From positions 100,327 to 164,326 of the forward strand of contig JAECUM010017278.1 of the NCBI GenBank assembly GCA_016617855.1: 64,000 nucleotides of DNA. Direction: 5' to 3'. Positions 1-10,157 of the stretch are shown here, one piece after another (the first letter of the stretch is position 1; each line of letters starts with the position of its first letter). Under the pieces are notes generated by a model, which ran no database searches, was not told where the DNA came from, and saw nothing but the letters and a program-made list of their open reading frames with translations. Both the position numbers and the translations under genes were made by a program. Source of the DNA: Megalonaias nervosa. Taxonomy: Eukaryota; Mollusca; Bivalvia; Unionida; Unionidae.

Positions 1-264
1 AAAATAAATTGTAATAATGAGTGCAAGCAGCAGAGAGGGTGAACAGACCATTTTGCTTGAGACATTATTTATGAAAAAATAAGCCTTCCTACGAAAAGGA
101 AATCTTAAGGTCAGTAACGTTAAACCACAACCTCTAACTGACCGTGAGATTTCTTAGGGTTAGATTATCTCGTTACTTTATCTCTGACTCTTTGGGGTTT
201 TTTATGGTGTGTTTATTTTACGTGTTGGTCACTCAACGTTGGTCGTTCACCCTCTCTGCTGCTG
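1..264. repeat. Inverted-repeat end of Polinton-like element 1
   Basis: An 18-bp perfect inverted repeat pairs 27-44 (GCAGCAGAGAGGGTGAAC) with 245-262. A second imperfect pair lies inside it (AAATCT..GGTCAG near 100-115 against CTGACC..AGATTT near 138-153). No gene fits here, and the first viral gene ends at 268, so this is probably the element's terminal hairpin or the inner part of its terminal inverted repeat. The matching right end is absent because the element is truncated at 13,716. It does not resemble the terminal repeats at 47,060 and 63,770. Confidence 0.5.
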
Positions 265-267
265 TAA

Positions 268-936
268 TTAACCAAAGATTTTATCCAGACCTATACGATA
301 TCTAGATCTTGGGTCATGTAAATTTATTGTTATAAACCCAAACGGAATAGCTTGTACTTTTGAAAAGAAGTTTCTAAATTTAATCGTGTCCATGTCCCCT
401 GAACACCAAGTATAATAAATATTTTGTAAAGTATAATTATCTACTCCATTAAACACAATTAAGATATTGCAATTATCTCTGATTACTTTAGGAATTTGTG
501 TGTATTTCTGAGCTAAATAAATTACGTCTGTATTTTTCTGACGGCCTCGCGAAAATATCCGAGCTGGATTGGATTGTTTATTCAGCATTACATCATCGTA
601 TACTACGAGATTATTGATACATCCATCAAGATCATCTATAGATGGAGCTTCATCGATGTCGGTAATAAAATCAATAGCATCATTATCAGGACACATCAGC
701 GACTTTGCATTTTCATTAAAATCTTTAAGTACTTCGTAACATCGTTGATCATCAACAGATGGTGCTACTAAATATAATTTATCCCACTTGAGCTATCGCA
801 TTATCAGATTAAGTAATAATTGCGTTTTACCATACCCAGATGGGCCAAGTATAATTGCTCTGATAGAATTTGGTAGCGCTGGATGATGCTTAACTGGCTC
901 TTGTTTTCGTGTCACTGAGAAGTCAATTATATCCAT
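268..936 (-). pseudogene. FtsK/HerA-type genome-packaging ATPase, one in-frame stop
   Basis: This is the A32-like ATPase that pumps DNA into capsids of Polintons and related viruses. Walker A is GPSGYGKT near residue 30 and Walker B is NLVVYDDV near residue 120, followed by the Gln-containing sensor segment DVIYLAQKY. Both halves are in one frame, separated only by a TAG at 793-795, so the copy is inactivated by a single nonsense change or needs readthrough. The start chosen is the ATG at 936, just before MDIIDFSV; the divergent PLA2 gene begins at 948. About 222 codons is normal for this family. Element 2 has an intact homologue at 59,888-60,565. Confidence 0.85.
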
Positions 937-947
937 ATAATAATAAT

Positions 948-1446
948 ATGGATTTATATTGTGTTCGATGTATAGCGCATAAGTCCACCAGTGGATTAAC
1001 GACAATAATAACAAAAAATAACAGGCGCGCACTTATAGGTAGATGTGTGAAATGTGGTACAAAAAAATACAAATTTATTTCATTAAAGATAGGTCGAGAT
1101 ATCGCTGCTTCGTTAGGTAAATTACCAGGAGCTCCATGGGCAAAGTATCCTGGTGAAAAACAATTACCTGGATATAATTATTGTGGTCCTGGAACTCGTC
1201 TCGATATCCGACTCGATAACCAAGACCAACCAAGACTTGGAGAGTATCCAATAAACGTAATTGATCAAGCGTGTCACATTCATGATGTCGCATATAAAAG
1301 TAAAGACTTACAACAACGACATCTCGCCGATATAAAATTAATTCATGCCATAAATAATGTAAAAGATAAATCACTGAGAAAGATTAGCTGCTTTTCTGGT
1401 AAAAGCTGGTATGAAAGGTAAAATAATGTTAGGTGCTGGTAATTAA
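948..1446 (+). pseudogene. Zinc-ribbon plus phospholipase A2-like virion protein, late frameshift
   Basis: Two CxxC pairs (CVRC, CVKCG) in the first 45 residues look like a zinc ribbon. A PLA2-like domain follows: the calcium-loop motif YNYCGPGTRLD and the catalytic helix with His-Asp (ACHIHDVAY). Parvoviruses and many adintoviruses carry a similar domain, thought to breach endosomal membranes; that role is inferred here. I start it at the ATG at 948 rather than 909, because 948 opens the zinc ribbon and avoids overlap with the ATPase. The reading frame shifts near 1,383, and the expected Gly- and Lys-rich tail continues in another frame to 1,446. Element 2 has a homologue at 53,818-54,210. 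Confidence 0.75.
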
Positions 1447-1468
1447 TCAACTGATTATTATCATAATA

Positions 1469-2440
1469 ATGGAATCTGTTTATTATAGCCCAAGAGGATA
1501 CTGGAGAGGTAAAGCAGCGATTAGTAAACTTGCTGAAGCAGCAAAAGTTTCACGTGATGTCGCTGCAGCGTGGTTAGCACGACAGGCAATATGGCAAATC
1601 TATCTACCACCACCTAAAAAAATTCAGTATGCACATTTTGATGTTAGTACCCCTAATGAAGTTCATCAAGCAGATATTTTGTTTTTACCACACAATACCA
1701 TTAAAATTGGTAGACGTCAATACACATACAGATACGCGTTAACCGTCGTTGACGTTGCGAGTAGATATAAAGAAGCAGAACCATTATCAACTAAAACAGC
1801 AAATGAAGTTGCATCTGCGTTTGAACGCATTTATCAACGTGGTGGTTACGATGGCCACAACTGCTACAGGTTGATCCTGGCAAAGAATTTCTTGGTGCAG
1901 TATCATCGTTGATGAAGCGACATAACGTTAAAATCAGACGAGGACACACAGAAATTCATCGTGATCAGGCAATCGTTGAACGATTTAATCGAACACTTGC
2001 TGAGCGGTTATTTGGATACCAATACGCAGGGAAATATCTGCTGACTTTAAGTCCACGGAGAGATCTCGTGAATGGGTTGCAAGGTTACCGAGTGTGATAG
2101 CTGCGTTAAACAACGAAGTGACTCGTGCAACTTCTATGAAACCTTCTAATGCGATCACAAAAAATATATACCAATACAACATAAATCTTCCTCTCAACCA
2201 GTACTAGGTAATGTTACCGTAAGATATTTATATGAACCTGGTGAACTTGAAGGAGGTAGAAAAAGAGCAACTGATCCTATCTGGAGTGTGACCACACACA
2301 AAATTTCTAGCGTGGTAAGGTCCACAGGTAGACCTGCAATCTACAGATTAGATTCAACTGCTCCTCAGCGTGGATTTGTACGCAAACAATTGCAAATAAT
2401 TCATATAGATACACAATTACCACCGCGTTCACTTTTATAA
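1469..2440 (+). pseudogene. Retrovirus-like (RVE) integrase, three frameshifts
   Basis: This is the DDE integrase that inserts Polinton DNA. An N-terminal helical region (KLAEAAKVSRDVAAAWL) precedes the catalytic core: first Asp in HQADILFL, second Asp in a VDPGKEF segment, Glu in IVERFNRTLAERL. A C-terminal SH3-like segment reaches the stop at 2,438-2,440. Frame changes lie near 1,845, 2,028 and 2,190, so no full-length protein is possible. Start is the ATG at 1,469. The sequence differs strongly from the chromodomain integrase of element 2 (52,882-53,805), so the two elements are different lineages. Its 3' end overlaps by 6 bp the end of the convergent polymerase-helicase-HNH gene. Confidence 0.85.
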
Positions 2441-2821
2441 ACTTGCACCAGGGTGTCCAGCGCCTCGACGTCGATTACATTCTTGACAGGTCAGCATCAC
2501 ATTTTTGCGTGTGTGACCAAGACTACTATTAATTCTATCAACGGTAAATTGTCTTGGATTATTACTCGAGTACTGCCATAGCATATTACAATTACAACTT
2601 GCACAATGATTATTCTGTTGTGCTTTTAGTGTTATAATAAATTCAGCATCCATATCAAAGTCGCGATTATTTTTTTAATCACATTGTTTATAACTCGCTA
2701 ATTTTTTATTGATATCGATAAAGTTGTCAGGAATTTCTTTGGTTATTACGCAATCCATGATAACCCAGCCCAGTTGAGATGTTCTTCTGACTCGAGACAC
2801 TGTTAGATAAACTAAATTTGA
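2435..2821 (-). pseudogene. HNH nuclease domain in frame with the polymerase-helicase
   Basis: About 72 residues from 2,653 form an HNH-type zinc nuclease: a CASC pair, then VDRINSSLGHTRKNV, then CQECN. The same frame runs upstream through 2,675-2,677 (TAA) and 2,822-2,824 (TAG) into the helicase. Between the two stops lies helicase motif VI (LVYLTVSRVRR). The stops therefore look like secondary lesions in one long polymerase-helicase-HNH gene. Alternatively, the nuclease could be a separate gene starting at the Met near 2,758 or at 2,653. The first His of the classical motif is Arg (VDRIN), as in many viral HNH variants that I recall. Confidence 0.65.
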
Positions 2822-5800
2822 CTACTCAATACGATCATCGACAATCCAAATACTTGTATCGGTAATAGTTAATCCCTGTGACGAGTGAATCGTTATAGCG
2901 TATCCTAACGTCCACGGCGATTTATCCATGCTTAACGCTCTCTCAACAACATCAACAACTAAAACAATATCATTTAACACTAGATTTTGTATTCCACCAC
3001 CAGGAATCTCAACATCAACATTCTGTCGTCGAGTATCTGCTGGGCGATAACACAAAGGTACAGGTAGATTTGAAAATTTTTCTTTGTGTAACGTAAATAA
3101 TTGTTGTTGAAGTGTATCGCGAACTATTTCTCTACTTGCAACTATCAAATCAGCAGGTCTCCATAAAGTCCAAAAATTATTCATAGAAGTTTCTGGAATT
3201 ACTTTACGCATTATTTCACGTTGTATTTTATCTGGCTGTAGTCTTATTAACTTTTTAAACTCTTTTAGTGATTTATCAATAGCTCTATGGTCATCAGTTA
3301 TTTCTTCGTAATAATCTACAAATGTTTTCAGCCACTCATGTGGAGACGATCCAATGAAAGGTGGTGGTTGACCATGATCGCCACACATTATCACAGCAGT
3401 ATTCTTCAATAACAGCCAATCAAGAAATATTTTTAATACCTCTAGCGACACGGTGCATATCTCGTCCCAGATAATAATTTTAGGAATGTATTTCTCACCC
3501 ATCCGCGATGGAGTCCATGCGTCTCCGCACCATCTAAAGAAACTATGATATGTACACGATTTTACTCCTCGTTCTTTTATTTCCCTGGCGAGTTTATGTG
3601 TCGGTGTCAAAACAATCATATCAGAACAATTACTAAATAATTCAATTGCGCGTGTTGTTTCACCTGAACCACCACACCCATTAAGATAAATGGTTTTATC
3701 TCTAGCTACAGGATCACATACAGATGGCGCCGATGACATCCTTGGTATTTGATTATTCTTGTAATATGTTTTCGCAATTTCAACATCGGCAGATTCAGAA
3801 TAACTAATTATATCTTCACGTTTTATTCTCCATTCGCCCCATGATGCATGATCGTTAATACGCAATTGTTTTAACGAATCCGCATATTTTTTGTTTATGT
3901 AAAATGAATCTGTCGCGACTCTGACTGCATAACGAGGAAATCTGTTTATCATCGGTAATAAATTTATCGAAACGTACGCTAGCGTCGAAGATCTTAAATG
4001 AGTAAACTGCGGTGACTCGCAATCAGTATAGCTCACAATTGTACCTAATTTAGTTCCGTCTGATAAATAAGCATTACTTCGACTTATAAATGTGTTTTTC
4101 TCCGTTGTATCAGCAATTATAAAATCGAGTTCAGCATCGTCCATGATTAATCTTGTACACGCTCGTTTATGATCATATGATCCTCCTTGCGTAAATTTAC
4201 CGATTATTTTTCTGCCGAGATCTTTTGCAAATTTCTCACCACTTTCTCTTCTGTATTCACGTATACTATTAGTAATTTTAACAACATCATCTTCAGGATT
4301 AGGAAAATCTCCTCTAGCATCATTAATATTAAATACATCCGGTTCTGGCAACCAAACTTGTTTCTGCACGCGGTATGATATAATTGCTTCACTCACGTTC
4401 AACGACATTAAAATTTCAGCATCAAACATGTACTTCATTAGTACTATTGGAGCCCAACATTTTTCTGAAAAATGTCTTCCAAACCACGCATAAACAATCG
4501 GATGGAGATCCCTGTAAACTCGAACGACTCTATACAAGCAAATCCGATTAAGTCAAAAGGTAAAGATCCTTTTATCGCTACTCTGGTCATCTCGTGTGTT
4601 GGATGACCAAATCTCTTAAAGTATTCAGAACATTCTCCGTATCCAAGAAAACTTCCAGGATAACACGCTACCATATCATCTGAGATAACGTCATTATAAT
4701 CGTATTTAGTATTCCACAATCCACCGTGTCCGTATTCCACACAACTGTGTTGGACATCTTCAAGAAATTCCAATCGTGTCGGTTTCCATGAATTTTTCTC
4801 CTGAGCGTAGTGAGCAGCAATTGATGGAACGGTAAAACAGTTATTAAGTAATTGTCCAACCTTAATATCATCAGAGGTATATTTTAATGCAAGATTTTTC
4901 ATTTCTTCGTGGAGAGATTCTGTACGATAAATATCACCATTAGACCGTACAAACTGATCATGATAATCATATTCCGAACTCTGAAACAGCCACACAGATA
5001 CAGGGTCAATTTTACTGATATTTCTGATAGCATCAAATACATGACCATTATAAAATTTAACCGTTCTATCTCGTGGAAATAGCGTTACTGCCACAGTCCA
5101 TGCATGTGCGTTATGATCAATAATATCTATCGAAGCTCCTCTTGATTTATATTTTGGTTTGTACAAAATCTCTCCGGTTGACGTCTTCACTGTTATTGGG
5201 AATTTAAATTTCTTTCCCAGCTCAGCAACGTCGCTGATGGACGCTCCGGTATCTTTAACTGTTTCTGCCCACGTGTTTATTTTTTTACGTCGTAAATCCG
5301 TTAAACCGTTTCCGCGTATCGCGTTTGTGAAATGTTCTGTAACCCGTTCAGCTACGCAATTTATTCTTGACAATTTCATAGGTTTGAGATCCCCAACGTT
5401 AGGTTTATTATTTAACGGATATACCGCGTACACAACCGCAGTCACAGGGTATGCTCGTTCGTAATATGGTTTGTCAATACCAGTAAGTATTCCTGGTCTG
5501 GAATTTTTACTAAGAACAATATTATTTCCTGACTGCATATGGACAGAATCACGTTTGTCACGAATAATCCAAGTGTCACTGTCTGTCTTTACAATAAATT
5601 TTATTAAAATAAAATATTTCTGAACAAGGTAGTCAATAATCTCTCTTCCTCGTTTGTCATTCATCACATTAACAGTATTTTCAATTCTGAATGTCGACCA
5701 CACATGAGCCGTACCATCGTCGCGAAATTCCTTTTTGGCCTCACGGATACGTTTTGTTATATCTTTATTCGTTAAAGCTAGATCTTGCATAGAAAAACTA

Positions 5801-5871
5801 AATTTGTGTTTCGGCAGTCTGCCAAGATCAAATCTAGCTCCATAAGGTTCAATCGCGGATAATTCCTGCAT
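2822..5871 (-). pseudogene. B-family DNA polymerase fused to an SF1 (Pif1/RecD-like) helicase
   Basis: The 475-residue upstream frame (5,871-4,444) ends with polymerase motif A (DMVACYPGSF). The 571-residue downstream frame (4,537-2,822) starts in the palm, with a motif-B-like LGRKIIGKFTQG and motif C (VATDSFYI, near 3,911). It then runs straight into a helicase: Walker A GCGGSGETT (near 3,679-3,653), Ia LTPTHKLA, Walker B IIIWDEI, III GDHGQPPP, V YAITIHSSQGLT. Motif VI lies just past the TAG at 2,822-2,824. One frameshift near 4,520 separates the two frames. The Walker A Lys is Glu (codon at 3,659-3,661), which should abolish ATP hydrolysis. I see no clear proofreading exonuclease. This order is unlike the PolB of element 2. 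Start is the ATG at 5,871. Confidence 0.75.
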
Positions 5872-5923
5872 TATTATAATTAGGACAAAATATATATTTA
5901 AATTGAATTTTAATCTTTTGTAT

Positions 5924-6217
5924 ATGATTCAAACAAAGAATCGATGCCATTGGCTTATGATCGGATATACTTCTCCTTGTAACAAAGCATGCGTAAACGA
6001 ATTCTGCGGCTTTCACATGCAATGCGTTAGACAAGGCAGTTTAGGACCAAAACCGTATGTGCGGTGTGGTGTTGGAGTCAGAGGAAAAACTCAATTGTGT
6101 GTGCAATGTGGTGGTAAAAAATACAGAGAGCTGAAACGATATTACGATAAAAAAAAAACATCTTCTGAATCTCCTATAAAAACCGAGGAAGATTATCTCG
6201 CTAGATTTTCAAAATAA
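5924..6217 (+). CDS. Small Cys-rich (zinc-ribbon-like) protein
   Basis: An intact frame of about 97 residues, starting at the ATG at 5,924 rather than the earlier in-frame Met at 5,903. It has a cluster of Cys and His (CNKAC, CGFHMQC, VRCGVG, CVQCGGKKY) consistent with one or two zinc ribbons, then a basic stretch (KKYRELKRYYDKKK) and an acidic tail. The CVQCGGKKY segment resembles the CVKCGTKKY of the PLA2 protein of the same element, suggesting a shared ribbon type. It is divergently transcribed from the polymerase, 52 bp away across an AT-rich spacer (TATATATTTAAAT). I do not recognise the family; a regulatory or DNA-binding role is only a guess. Confidence 0.6.
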   Translation: MIQTKNRCHWLMIGYTSPCNKACVNEFCGFHMQCVRQGSLGPKPYVRCGVGVRGKTQLCVQCGGKKYRELKRYYDKKKTSSESPIKTEEDYLARFSK

Positions 6218-6246
6218 TAATTTAAACAAATAATATTAGTATATAA

Positions 6247-6741
6247 ATGGAGCAAAATGAATTTGTAAACCATCCAATCATCACCAATTATGAAGCATCT
6301 CGTGATGGTGTAATTAGGCACTGTAGATTAAAGAAACCAGTCGGTAGTGTTATTAATACTGGTTATCTTATATTTACTGCTACTGACCAGAAAAGAAATT
6401 ATTTATCACATAGTTTCGTGTTCGAGTGTTATTTTGGGATCATTAAAGATAGATTTGTAATAGATCACATCAATGGTGATAAGCTTGATAACTCGCTTGA
6501 TAACTTGCGAATTGTTACACAAAGTCAAAATTGTAAGTCCGGAAATACTGGCGGAGCACGATACGCAAGGGCTGTTAAATCTATAATTACAGATGGTGAA
6601 GAAATTATGTTTAAACCAATTAATTCTGCTGGTAAATACTTTAACATATTACCACCTTCAGTAAAATACGTGGCAGATAATATCACGAGGTCTGCTTTTT
6701 CCAAAAGATTTCTACAAAAAAATCAGATTCCAGTATGTTAG
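6247..6741 (+). CDS. NUMOD4/HNH homing-type endonuclease, intact
   Basis: 164 residues with no lesions. An N-terminal NUMOD4-like segment (YEASRDGVIRH) precedes an HNH_3 core (LSHSFVFECYF, then VIDHINGDKLDNSLDNL) and a C-terminal helix-turn-helix-like part (NSAGKYFNILPPSVKYVAD). The family is frequent in phages and giant viruses as free-standing homing nucleases and is seen in some Polinton-like elements. It follows the Cys-rich gene in the same direction by 29 bp, so the two could be co-transcribed. Element 2 carries a relative at 51,626-52,447, also on the opposite strand to its polymerase. Intactness among broken neighbours suggests recent acquisition or chance survival. Confidence 0.8.
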   Translation: MEQNEFVNHPIITNYEASRDGVIRHCRLKKPVGSVINTGYLIFTATDQKRNYLSHSFVFECYFGIIKDRFVIDHINGDKLDNSLDNLRIVTQSQNCKSGNTGGARYARAVKSIITDGEEIMFKPINSAGKYFNILPPSVKYVADNITRSAFSKRFLQKNQIPVC

Positions 6742-7548
6742 TCTAACAGAACCTTCTTCATGAACAGTATCTTCTCATTTTGCTTTCATAGTTTGTTTTA
6801 TGCAGGTGTTTTTTTTTCATGATGTAATGTTCTTATGGTATCAGATGATTAAGCGAGACAACTCCGTCAAGCATAATAGTAAATCTTGCAGTTGTCGTAC
6901 TTGTTGTACTAATGATATTGCGAGTTTTGGTCAGAACCCATATCTCATTCGTCGTATTCATGATATAAGGGTCTCTATCAATCAGTTTCAGCATTGCTTT
7001 GAGTAAGTATCGATATATCTTTCCTTTTTCATAAAAATGATATATGTGTACAGTCAGCAGCAAAATCCATTTGTCTTAAATACATGTATTTAATAGAGAT
7101 TTATTTAGTTTGGAATGTCCCATAGGACACTAATGTTTCCAAGAAGCCCATTGTAGCTAATTTTACTATTACAAAACAAAGAACTAGCTAACCTGAGTCA
7201 CATATTATTTGTGTTAAATCGGCTAATATATATCTCAGCAGTGAATTGTGTACATCAGGTTATTTTTAGAAATTTATGGCATTGCGTGTTCGTATAACTT
7301 ATCGATTATTTTAGTATCCTTGGTAACGTCTGATTAATACAGACTTTTAGCTGTGGGTTTTGTGTAATGTATTCTCAAGCATTTGGAAACTGAAAATAAA
7401 TTCTGATTTTATTAAGAAATCCACAATACATTCAATAAATTCTGATTTTATTAAGAAATCCACAATACATTCAATAAATTCTGATTTTATTCTGTATACT
7501 ACGCTTTAACTATATAATAATATTTTCATTATGTATACATATTGAAGT
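6742..7548. other. No gene seen; contains a short tandem repeat
   Basis: AT-rich sequence with only short chance frames. A 39-bp unit (AATAAATTCTGATTTTATTA...) repeats about 2.5 times at 7,395-7,490. The stretch separates the intact HNH gene from a SINE-like insert, so it may be inserted DNA that has split the element. Confidence 0.5.
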
Positions 7549-7800
7549 CCGGTGGCCGATTGCTAACGCGTTGGATTTTCATGCTCGAGGTCCGTGGTTT
7601 GATTCTCGTGACCGGCATACTGTCGGGCGAAAGGCGATATTATGCCAAAATTTATTATTTATTGGGGCGCAGCCAGCCCCGTCTATTGTTTCAATAGAAA
7701 ATGTGTACACTCTCTCACCATGTCACTTGGTGGGTGCAATTTTGCACTTCCTGGGTGATTATGATGGGGGAGTGTGCAAAAATTTCTATTGAACGTAGAG
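7549..7800 (+). repeat. tRNA-derived SINE-like repeat
   Basis: A tRNA-like head with an A-box-like TGGCCGATTGCTAACGCG and a B-box-like GGTTTGATTCTCG at normal spacing, flanked by a short acceptor-like pairing (CCGGT with ACCGG). The head is followed by a non-tRNA body that ends near a tandem-repeat tail at 7,827. The pairing is too poor for a working tRNA, so a SINE inserted in element 1 is the best reading. I could not define target-site duplications. Confidence 0.5.
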
Positions 7801-7826
7801 AAGGCCCGTAGTATTGTGTTTAAGAT

Positions 7827-8025
7827 AAGTTTATATGTAACTGTGCTGTCCTAGAGTTGAAGTTCTTAGAATTAAGTTTGTATGTGACTGTGCTGTCCTA
7901 GGTTAAGTTCTTAGAATTAAGTTTATATGTAACTGTGTTGTCCTAGGATAAGTTCTTAGAATTAAGTTTATATGTAACTGTCCTGTCCTAGGATAAGTTC
8001 TTAGAATTAAGTTTATATGTGACCT
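7827..8025. repeat. Minisatellite of about 46-bp units, four copies
   Basis: The unit AAGTTTATATGTAACTGTGC continues through TGTCCTAGGATAAGTTC and TTAGAATT and repeats about four times with small changes. It directly follows the SINE-like body and may be its variable tail. Confidence 0.75.
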
Positions 8026-8194
8026 CTGATCCTGCTAAGATATTCTTTGACAACCTAGGGGATCACATGGGGTCAAAGTGCTGTCTGTAATTAAGATATA
8101 ATCATAATCATATGTATATAATCATCTTGAAACAGTCCTTAGGGACTATTATTTTTATTTTATTCTGATTTTATTTTTATATTAAACAAACATA

Positions 8195-8603
8195 ATGAAT
8201 ATAATGAATTCCGAAAACATTAATGTTATTATTTCTGCGATTAAAAATATTACACCATAACGGTATAAATATATTTGATAATCTTAATCCTGAAAAAATT
8301 CTGTCTGACTTTGAATCGTTAGAACAACGGAAATTAGAGAACAGATACACTTTACCATCTGATTATAAATTCATGAAGTTTATCCAGCAGGCAATGTTAC
8401 AGTCGCTGGCAACAGTTACAGATAATCAGGTAAAACTGTTTGTACCTCTCTCAAACGCTATTGACAAAATTAAGTTAGAATTATCTCATGAATACGAACA
8501 GAAAAAGATTGTGAACCTTCGTATAAGACAGTTAAGAGAGCATTGTGAAAATGAAAGTGAAGGTGGAGTTAATGTGATAATGGCTAAACAAAATCTCTGG
8601 TAA
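8195..8603 (+). pseudogene. Hypothetical element-1 protein, probable early frameshift
   Basis: A frame from 8,223 to 8,603 gives a helical, charged protein with no motif I recognise. A better-looking start (ATG at 8,195 or 8,204, after an AT-rich leader) opens a different frame that stops near 8,262, so one frameshift near 8,250 is likely. The gene is convergent with the penton-like gene and ends shortly before a stem-loop at 8,660-8,698. No homologue is obvious in element 2. Confidence 0.45.
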
Positions 8604-8659
8604 AAGTATACAGGTTATTTACTTATTTTATTCTGATAATTACGATTTAACCCAGTAAA

Positions 8660-8698
8660 AAAAATTATTCTGATCCGAGTTAGATTCGGATAATTTTT
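8660..8698. other. Stem-loop between convergent genes
   Basis: AAATTAT and ATCCGA pair with TCGGAT and ATAATTT around a short loop, followed by T6 and a (GT)n run. It sits between the ends of the unknown gene (+) and the penton-like gene (-) and may serve 3'-end formation for both. Confidence 0.45.
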
Positions 8699-8727
8699 TG
8701 TGTGTGTGTGTTTTGCGATATAACGCT

Positions 8728-10043
8728 CTATGATCTCACATACAGATTAATACTTAAAACTTCATTCTGCAAATCCAAAATACGCCCTATTTGGTCTGTA
8801 AGTTTGAAATGTATCCTTGACAATAACGGATTATGTACACGTAGATAAACGAGGTTAATTGGTTCAGATACAATTAACCACCCGGGTGGCGCTTGAGGAC
8901 CAAATGAATATAATATATAACCTTGCTCAGCAGAGCTACTTTTTGAAAGATATACTTGATAGCTGCCATCAATTACATCACATACTAGATTGACTGCGAT
9001 CGTTGATGTTATATTAACAATACCAGGCGAGATATGACGGCCTCCACCGTATGGATCGTTATTATATTTAAGAACCGGTGGTGGGGTTATTTTTATCCAC
9101 GCTGTATGTATTTTAGGGAAATGTTCATCAATGACATCGTTGAGTTGTTTTTCAAATGAAGTTGTGTCAAATTCTGTTATTTTAAACGCTTGTGATGTAA
9201 CCTGGTGGATATGTACTAATAAATAAATCTAATATTTTAGTACTATGTTTTAATGTGTCAAAAAGAGTTTTCTTAACAGCGATATCAACATTTACTAAAT
9301 CAGCAATAACCATTTTTAAATGTTTTATTATGTTGATGGTATTCTCAAATGTATCGCTGGAATATTCATTTGATAATGTAATAAATAAATTTTTTTAATT
9401 CGTTTAATCTTTTTCAAATTCAACCTTTAGAGAATCTGGAAATTCTTGAAAATATTTTCTGTCAATGAATTCAACACCAGACTTGACATTAGTTAATCCT
9501 CTACCTGTTATTTTATCACCTTGGATTAATGTCCATGGAGGTTTATTCAAATAATCAGGTTTAATTATTTTTTTTTTCTGTTGTTTTTAATTCCTCAATG
9601 GTTGGTTCTGGAATTCCATTTGACTTTTGCTTAACATCAGGCCATCCTAACACAGATCTGATGGAACTTTGATAAATATCTACAACATAATCAGGGGAAT
9701 TTATTTCAATTGCCGCTGATAATGTTGGTTTGTTAACAGTGATTGCTATTTTGGGTTCTTTTCCTGTGATAGATTTAATTCTGCGTTGGAACTCATCATT
9801 AATCTGTTCTATTTGATAACTGCCCGTTGAAATTCCAACAATTTGCCAATCAGGAGTTCCATCAGGTTTATTCTTATTCGCAAATACAAGTGAATTGTTT
9901 GCTGGTAGTCCACCAAACGATTTTGACCTGATATTTGGTCAGCTATGATAAACTCGTAATTGCGCTAATGCTATTTCACCTGCTGAAATTGCAGTTGGAA
10001 AGTTAACGCTAAATTCAGGATTGGTCGAACTTAATGATATCAT
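8728..10043 (-). pseudogene. Penton-like minor capsid protein, several breaks
   Basis: This gene lacks a long ATG-started frame but can be followed in pieces. It starts at the ATG at 10,043 and has an in-frame TGA at 9,939-9,941, with frame changes near 9,573, 9,400 and 9,215. The last piece is open for about 160 codons to the stop at 8,728. Landmarks shared with the element 2 gene at 57,497-58,240 are an N-terminal segment with ISTGSYQIEQIN and a C-terminal LTDQIGRILDLQNEV before the stop. In Polintons this protein occupies the position of the single-jelly-roll penton; I assign it by shared motifs and neighbourhood, not by structure. Confidence 0.65.
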
Positions 10044-10157
10044 AGTAGTTTTTGTATGCGTTGTATTAGTGACGATCTCGTAATAGTTCTAACGCTGACA
10101 TTATTTAAAATACTCCGTTATTTAATTATTATTTTAATAGAACGTACTATCGGGAAT

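Noticed and set aside
1433..1468. Integrase start at 1,433
   Set aside because: That initiator is not an ATG and adds a hydrophobic Ile run; the ATG at 1,469 gives the expected N-terminus.
7549..7620. Functional tRNA gene
   Set aside because: A and B boxes are present but acceptor and anticodon arms do not pair properly and a SINE-like body follows.
7395..8025. CRISPR-like array
   Set aside because: The units are head-to-tail minisatellite copies without unique spacers, and the DNA is eukaryotic.
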